Source: Magnetococcales bacterium
GTDB lineage: Bacteria; Pseudomonadota; Magnetococcia; Magnetococcales; UBA8363
Direction: 5' to 3'
NCBI GenBank assembly: GCA_002753515.1
Contig: PEAK01000008.1
Coordinates: 1-64,000 of the forward strand
Length of the DNA: 64,000 nt
A program made the translations under genes and the position numbers. Under the pieces are notes generated by a model that saw only the letters and a program-made list of their open reading frames with translations, was not told where the DNA came from and did no database searches. How positions within the stretch are numbered: the first letter of the stretch is position 1; the number at the start of each line of letters is the position of its first letter. Below are positions 59,970 through 64,000 of this stretch, one piece after another.

Positions 59970-61364
59970 ATGCCGCCAAAAAACAAAACAATGCCGCCAC
60001 CCGTGGAATCCAAGGATGAGCTGATCGCCTGGTTTCACGAGGGCAACAAGCCGCGCCAGGAATGGCGCGTTGGTACGGAACATGAAAAATTTGGATTCAG
60101 AAAGAAAGATTTGACCCCCATACCCTACGAAGGGGAAAGGGGGATTCATGCGCTCCTGCTGACCATGGGGGAAAAGTTTGCCTGGGAGATGGTCCTGGAA
60201 GCGGGTTTGCCGATTGCCCTGGTCAAGGGGGCGGCGGGGATCACCCTGGAGCCGGGGGGGCAATTGGAGTTGTCGGGCGCTCCCTTGAAAACCATTCATG
60301 AAACTCAGGATGAAATCAACGAGCATTTGCAACAGTTGGGGGCGGTGTGTCGTGATCTTGACATTGCCTTTCTTGGCATCGGTGCCCAACCCAAGTGGCC
60401 GTTTGCAAAAATTCCCTGGATGCCCAAAGGGCGCTATCGGGTGATGCGGGAGTATTTACCACAACGCGGACGGTTGAGTTTGGACATGATGGCCCGGACG
60501 GCGACGGTTCAGGCCAATCTGGATTATGCCGATGAAGCGGACATGGTCCGTAAATTTCGCCTGGCACTGGCGATTCAGCCGGTGGTGACGGCCTTGTTCG
60601 CCAATTCCCCGTTCATCGACGGCAAACCCAATGATTACCGCTCCTACCGGGCGCATATCTGGCATCATACCGACCCGGATCGATGCGGCATGTTGCCCTT
60701 TGTCTTTGAGGATGCGTTTGGCTTTGAACGCTACATGGAGTATGCCCTCAGTGTACCCATGCTGTTTTATTATCGACACGGTGTGTACCACCCGGCGGGT
60801 GGGGTGCCATTCGCTGAATTTTTTGCCGGTCGCTTACCGGCGTTGCCCGGGGAACGACCGACCATCGACGACTGGGCCATGCATCTCTCGACCCTGTTTC
60901 CCGATGTCCGCTTGAAGCGTTATCTGGAAACCCGGGGGGCGGATGCCGGCAATTCGGCAACCTTATGCGCATTGCCCGCCCTGTGGAAAGGATTGTTGTA
61001 TGACGACGATGCCCTGGAAGGGGCTTGGGAACGGGTGGCGGCCTGGTCGATGGAAGAAAGGGTGCAATTGCATCGTGATGTGCCGCGTTGGGGACTCGGT
61101 ACCCCGATTCCCGGCGGCGGAACGGTACGGCAGTTGGCCTTGGAACTCCTGGATTTGGCGCGGGACGGCTTGCAAACCCACAATGCCAGAAACGCCAACG
61201 GTTGCGATGAATCCATCTACTTGAAGGTGCTGTATCAATGGGCCGAGTCGGGTTTGTCGCCGGCGGATCGCTTGCTGAAGGCGTTTCACGAACGTTGGGG
61301 TGGTCGTGTCGATTCGGTGTTTTTGGAAGAAGAGTTTGAATCTTTTTACGGAGTCTGTAGCTGA
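59970..61364 (+). CDS. gshA: Glutamate-cysteine ligase (plant/alphaproteobacterial type)
   Basis: WRVGTEHEKFGF, AGITLEPGGQLELSGAPL, YRVMREYLPQRGRLSLDMMARTATVQANLDYADEADM. Confidence 0.95.
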   Translation: MPPKNKTMPPPVESKDELIAWFHEGNKPRQEWRVGTEHEKFGFRKKDLTPIPYEGERGIHALLLTMGEKFAWEMVLEAGLPIALVKGAAGITLEPGGQLELSGAPLKTIHETQDEINEHLQQLGAVCRDLDIAFLGIGAQPKWPFAKIPWMPKGRYRVMREYLPQRGRLSLDMMARTATVQANLDYADEADMVRKFRLALAIQPVVTALFANSPFIDGKPNDYRSYRAHIWHHTDPDRCGMLPFVFEDAFGFERYMEYALSVPMLFYYRHGVYHPAGGVPFAEFFAGRLPALPGERPTIDDWAMHLSTLFPDVRLKRYLETRGADAGNSATLCALPALWKGLLYDDDALEGAWERVAAWSMEERVQLHRDVPRWGLGTPIPGGGTVRQLALELLDLARDGLQTHNARNANGCDESIYLKVLYQWAESGLSPADRLLKAFHERWGGRVDSVFLEEEFESFYGVCS

Positions 61365-62179
61365 TGTTGGCGTCTGGGGTGATCTCTTTGTTTTTTGGTG
61401 CCGCCTTGGCCACCGGACTGGCAGCCGGGATCATCGCCGGAATGTTCGGAGTGGGTGGGGGGATCATCGTTGTTCCGGCATTGTTATTTTTGTTCGCCAA
61501 CATGGATGTCAACCAGGATGTTATCATGCATCTGGCGGTGGGAACTTCCCTGGCCACGATTGTGGTAACCAACAGTTCCGTAACCTTCAATCATCATCGG
61601 CGCGGTTCCGTGGATTGGCGCTTGGTTCTACTTTTCACTCCGAGTACCCTTTTGGGTGCTTGGTTGGGGTCGCATTTGGCGGCTACCATCAATGGGGCGG
61701 CGTTACGTCTGTTGTTTGGTTGCTTTGAAATTTTTGTCGGCTTGCAAATGCTGCGCGGTCAGAAGGGGGATGGGACAGGCAAACCCGTGTTGACGGGGAA
61801 ATTTGACCCGTTACTCGGGTTGGTGATCGGATCCATTTCCAGTTTATTCGGCATCGGTGGCGGGACTTTGGCGGTGCCAACGTTGAATTTGTTACGCGGT
61901 GTACCCATGCTCAAAGCTGTTGGTTCCGCATCGGCCATGGGTATCTTTTTGGCGTGTGCCGGTGCCCTTGGCTATATCCAATCCGGGTGGGGGCATGCCA
62001 GTTTGCCGCCCGGTTCTTTTGGGTTTGTCTTGCCAGAAGCTTTTTTGGGTATTGTTTGTGGTTCCTTGTTAACGACTTCCATAGGGGTACGGATGGCGCA
62101 CTCCCTGCCGCAAAAACTGTTAAAACGCGGATTTGGCGTTTTTCTGATCCTGGTCGGAATCAAACTGATTCTCAAGTGA
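61364..62179 (+). CDS. TauE/SafE family sulfite exporter-like permease
   Basis: AGIIAGMFGVGGGIIVVPALLFLF and repeat SSLFGIGGGTLAVPTLNLL; multiple TM segments. Confidence 0.93.
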   Translation: MLASGVISLFFGAALATGLAAGIIAGMFGVGGGIIVVPALLFLFANMDVNQDVIMHLAVGTSLATIVVTNSSVTFNHHRRGSVDWRLVLLFTPSTLLGAWLGSHLAATINGAALRLLFGCFEIFVGLQMLRGQKGDGTGKPVLTGKFDPLLGLVIGSISSLFGIGGGTLAVPTLNLLRGVPMLKAVGSASAMGIFLACAGALGYIQSGWGHASLPPGSFGFVLPEAFLGIVCGSLLTTSIGVRMAHSLPQKLLKRGFGVFLILVGIKLILK

Positions 62180-62201
62180 GTGGCGCAGCGGGATCGGGTT
62201 A

Positions 62202-63419
62202 TTAGACCACAGCAATACGGGCGAATTTGCGTTTGCCCGCTCGTATGAGGTAACTCTGACCCGATTTGAGCATCGTTTTGTTGTCGTTTGTTTTCTGGTT
62301 ATCGACGCTGACGGCGTTTTGTTGGATCAGGCGCATACCTTCACCATTGGAAGCGACCAACCCTGCGAGACGCATGGCCGTAGCCAATCCCAGTTGACCA
62401 CCTTCGCTCGCCAGGGTGACGGAAGCGATATCTTCCGGTATTTCCCCGTGTTTAAAGACCGACTCGAAGGATTCACGCGCTTTGCGGGCTGCGGCTTCGT
62501 CATGAAAGCGTGCGGTTAATTCCATGGCCAATTGTTTCTTGACCTCCATGGGGTGTTGCCGACCTTCCGCCACATCGTGTTTGGCGGTCTGGATCTCTGC
62601 CAGGGATTGGGCCGACAACAATTCAAAATAACGCCACATGAGGGTATCGGAGAGTGACATCACCTTGCCGAAAATTTCCCCCGGGGGGTCGAGTATGGCA
62701 ATGGTGTTGTTCAAGGATTTGGACATTTTATGGACTCCGTCCAATCCTTCCAGGATGGGCATGGTGAGGATGCATTGCGGCTCCTGGCCATACTCCCGTT
62801 GCAGCTCCCGTCCCATCAGCAGGTTGAATGTTTGATCGGTTCCACCCAGTTCCACATCCGCTTTGAGGGCCACCGAATCGTAGCCTTGCACCAAAGGATA
62901 GAGAAATTCATGGATGGCAATGGGTTTGTTGTCGCGATAACGTTTGGCGAAGTCATCGCGTTCCAGCATCCTGGCGACGGTTTGGCGCGAAGCCAGTTGG
63001 ATCATTTCGGCAGCACTGAAAGAGTTCATCCAGGTACTGTTGAAAACAACGCGTGTGGCTTGGGGATCCAGTATGCGAAAGGCCTGGGTTTTGTAAGTCT
63101 CGGCGTTAACGGCGATTTGTTGTGGCGTTAACGGTTTACGGGTTTCACTTTTACCGGTGGGGTCGCCGATCAGGCCGGTGAAATCACCGATCAGGAACAG
63201 GATTTCATGACCCAATTGTTGAAACTGGCGCATTTTTTGGATCAGCACGGTATGTCCCAGATGCAGGTCCGGGGCGGTGGGATCGAACCCGGCCTTGATG
63301 CGTAATGGTTGGCCGGTTTTTAATGAGCGGTTGAGTTTTTCTTCGAGGGCTTGTTCCTGAATGATGGAGACAGCGCCACGACGGATCAGATCCATTTGTT
63401 CAGCGACCGGTTTAAACAT
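62202..63419 (-). CDS. tyrS: Tyrosyl-tRNA synthetase
   Basis: [50 protein letters not shown] (KMSKS), C-terminal S4-like domain. Confidence 0.96.
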   Translation of the reverse strand: MFKPVAEQMDLIRRGAVSIIQEQALEEKLNRSLKTGQPLRIKAGFDPTAPDLHLGHTVLIQKMRQFQQLGHEILFLIGDFTGLIGDPTGKSETRKPLTPQQIAVNAETYKTQAFRILDPQATRVVFNSTWMNSFSAAEMIQLASRQTVARMLERDDFAKRYRDNKPIAIHEFLYPLVQGYDSVALKADVELGGTDQTFNLLMGRELQREYGQEPQCILTMPILEGLDGVHKMSKSLNNTIAILDPPGEIFGKVMSLSDTLMWRYFELLSAQSLAEIQTAKHDVAEGRQHPMEVKKQLAMELTARFHDEAAARKARESFESVFKHGEIPEDIASVTLASEGGQLGLATAMRLAGLVASNGEGMRLIQQNAVSVDNQKTNDNKTMLKSGQSYLIRAGKRKFARIAVV

Positions 63420-63492
63420 GATGCCCTTGACCATAATCGTTACGGGTTGACCAGAGAAGCGCTCACCTTAACACAAACAAAGGCTTTAAAAC

Positions 63493-64000
63493 ATGGGGAC
63501 AATCTTTCGGGCGGTGGGACTGATATCGGGTACCTCGGCGGATGGTGTGGATGCGGTGTTGCTGGATACCGATGGTGAGACGGTACCCCGGGTGATCGCC
63601 CGTGTGGCCAATCCCTATCCCGACGCGTTGCGCCGTCGGGTCATGGCGCTGTACGAACCGGGGGACAATGAGTTGGATCGCATGGGGGCGTTGGATCGCG
63701 ACCTGGGTGACTTTTTTGCGGAAGCGGCCATTGCGGTGTGTCGGGCGGCGGGGTGTGAGCCCTCCGCAATCGATGTGGTGGGGAGTCATGGGCAAACCGT
63801 GCGCCACCGCCCCCCTGGTTTTTCGACGCAAATCGCCAGCCCATTCGTGATCAGCCACCGTTTGCGTGTGCTGACGGTGGCCGATTTCCGCATGGCGGAT
63901 ATGGTGCGGGGCGGGGAGGGGGCCCCCCTGGTGCCGTTGTATCACCGGGTATTGTTTGGCGGTGATGAGGCGGTGGCGGTCATCAATCTGGGGGGCATTG
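63493..64000 (+). CDS. anmK: Anhydro-N-acetylmuramic acid kinase, 3'-truncated by window edge
   Basis: Hand translation from ATG 63493: MGTIFRAVGLISGTSADGVDAVLLDTDG...VVGSHGQTVRHRPPG...ADFRMADMVRGGEGAPLVPLYHRVLF...; open to the end of the window. Confidence 0.93.
   Translation, partial: MGTIFRAVGLISGTSADGVDAVLLDTDGETVPRVIARVANPYPDALRRRVMALYEPGDNELDRMGALDRDLGDFFAEAAIAVCRAAGCEPSAIDVVGSHGQTVRHRPPGFSTQIASPFVISHRLRVLTVADFRMADMVRGGEGAPLVPLYHRVLFGGDEAVAVINLGGI

Noticed and set aside
60748-61590. 280-aa minus-strand ORF opposite gshA/TauE
   Set aside because: Pro/Arg/Ser-rich shadow ORF crossing the junction of two confident genes.
1-64000. tRNA, rRNA, CRISPR arrays, insertion sequences, magnetosome (mam/mms) genes
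   Set aside because: No recognisable T-loop/CCA patterns, rRNA blocks, regularly spaced direct repeats, transposases or mam-like proteins were seen; a dedicated tRNAscan/CRISPR search was not possible.

Overview
The window is a dense, mostly chromosomal bacterial segment with about 55 supportable protein-coding genes. No rRNA, tRNA, CRISPR array, transposase or phage module could be recognised by eye. The recognisable blocks are: a flagellar basal-body/export operon (flgB-flgC-fliE-fliF-fliG-fliH-fliI, minus strand); a ubiE-ubiJ-ubiB cluster with a divergent ubiD-family gene; two chemoreceptors (one with tandem periplasmic CZB domains, one fused to hemerythrin); hemL, purH, rsmB, argB, gshA, tyrS, ftsY, a soluble lytic transglycosylase and the start of anmK. 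Gene content (GapR/DUF2312, plant-type GshA, hemerythrin-MCP) suggests an alphaproteobacterium-like or Magnetococcia-like host, but this is inference only. The parts most worth a second look are: a two-gene AlbA_2/Schlafen-like ATPase + ParA-like ATPase cassette; a single-chain FAAL-SGNH-ACP protein; a glycosyltransferase (TIGR04283-like) translationally coupled to an unusual radical-SAM protein; a domain-swapped HldE-like cytidylyltransferase-kinase; tandem-CZB and hemerythrin chemoreceptors; several sigma-54-like -24/-12 elements; and a nested inverted-repeat element near the left edge. All family assignments were made by reading the supplied translations; no database searches were run.
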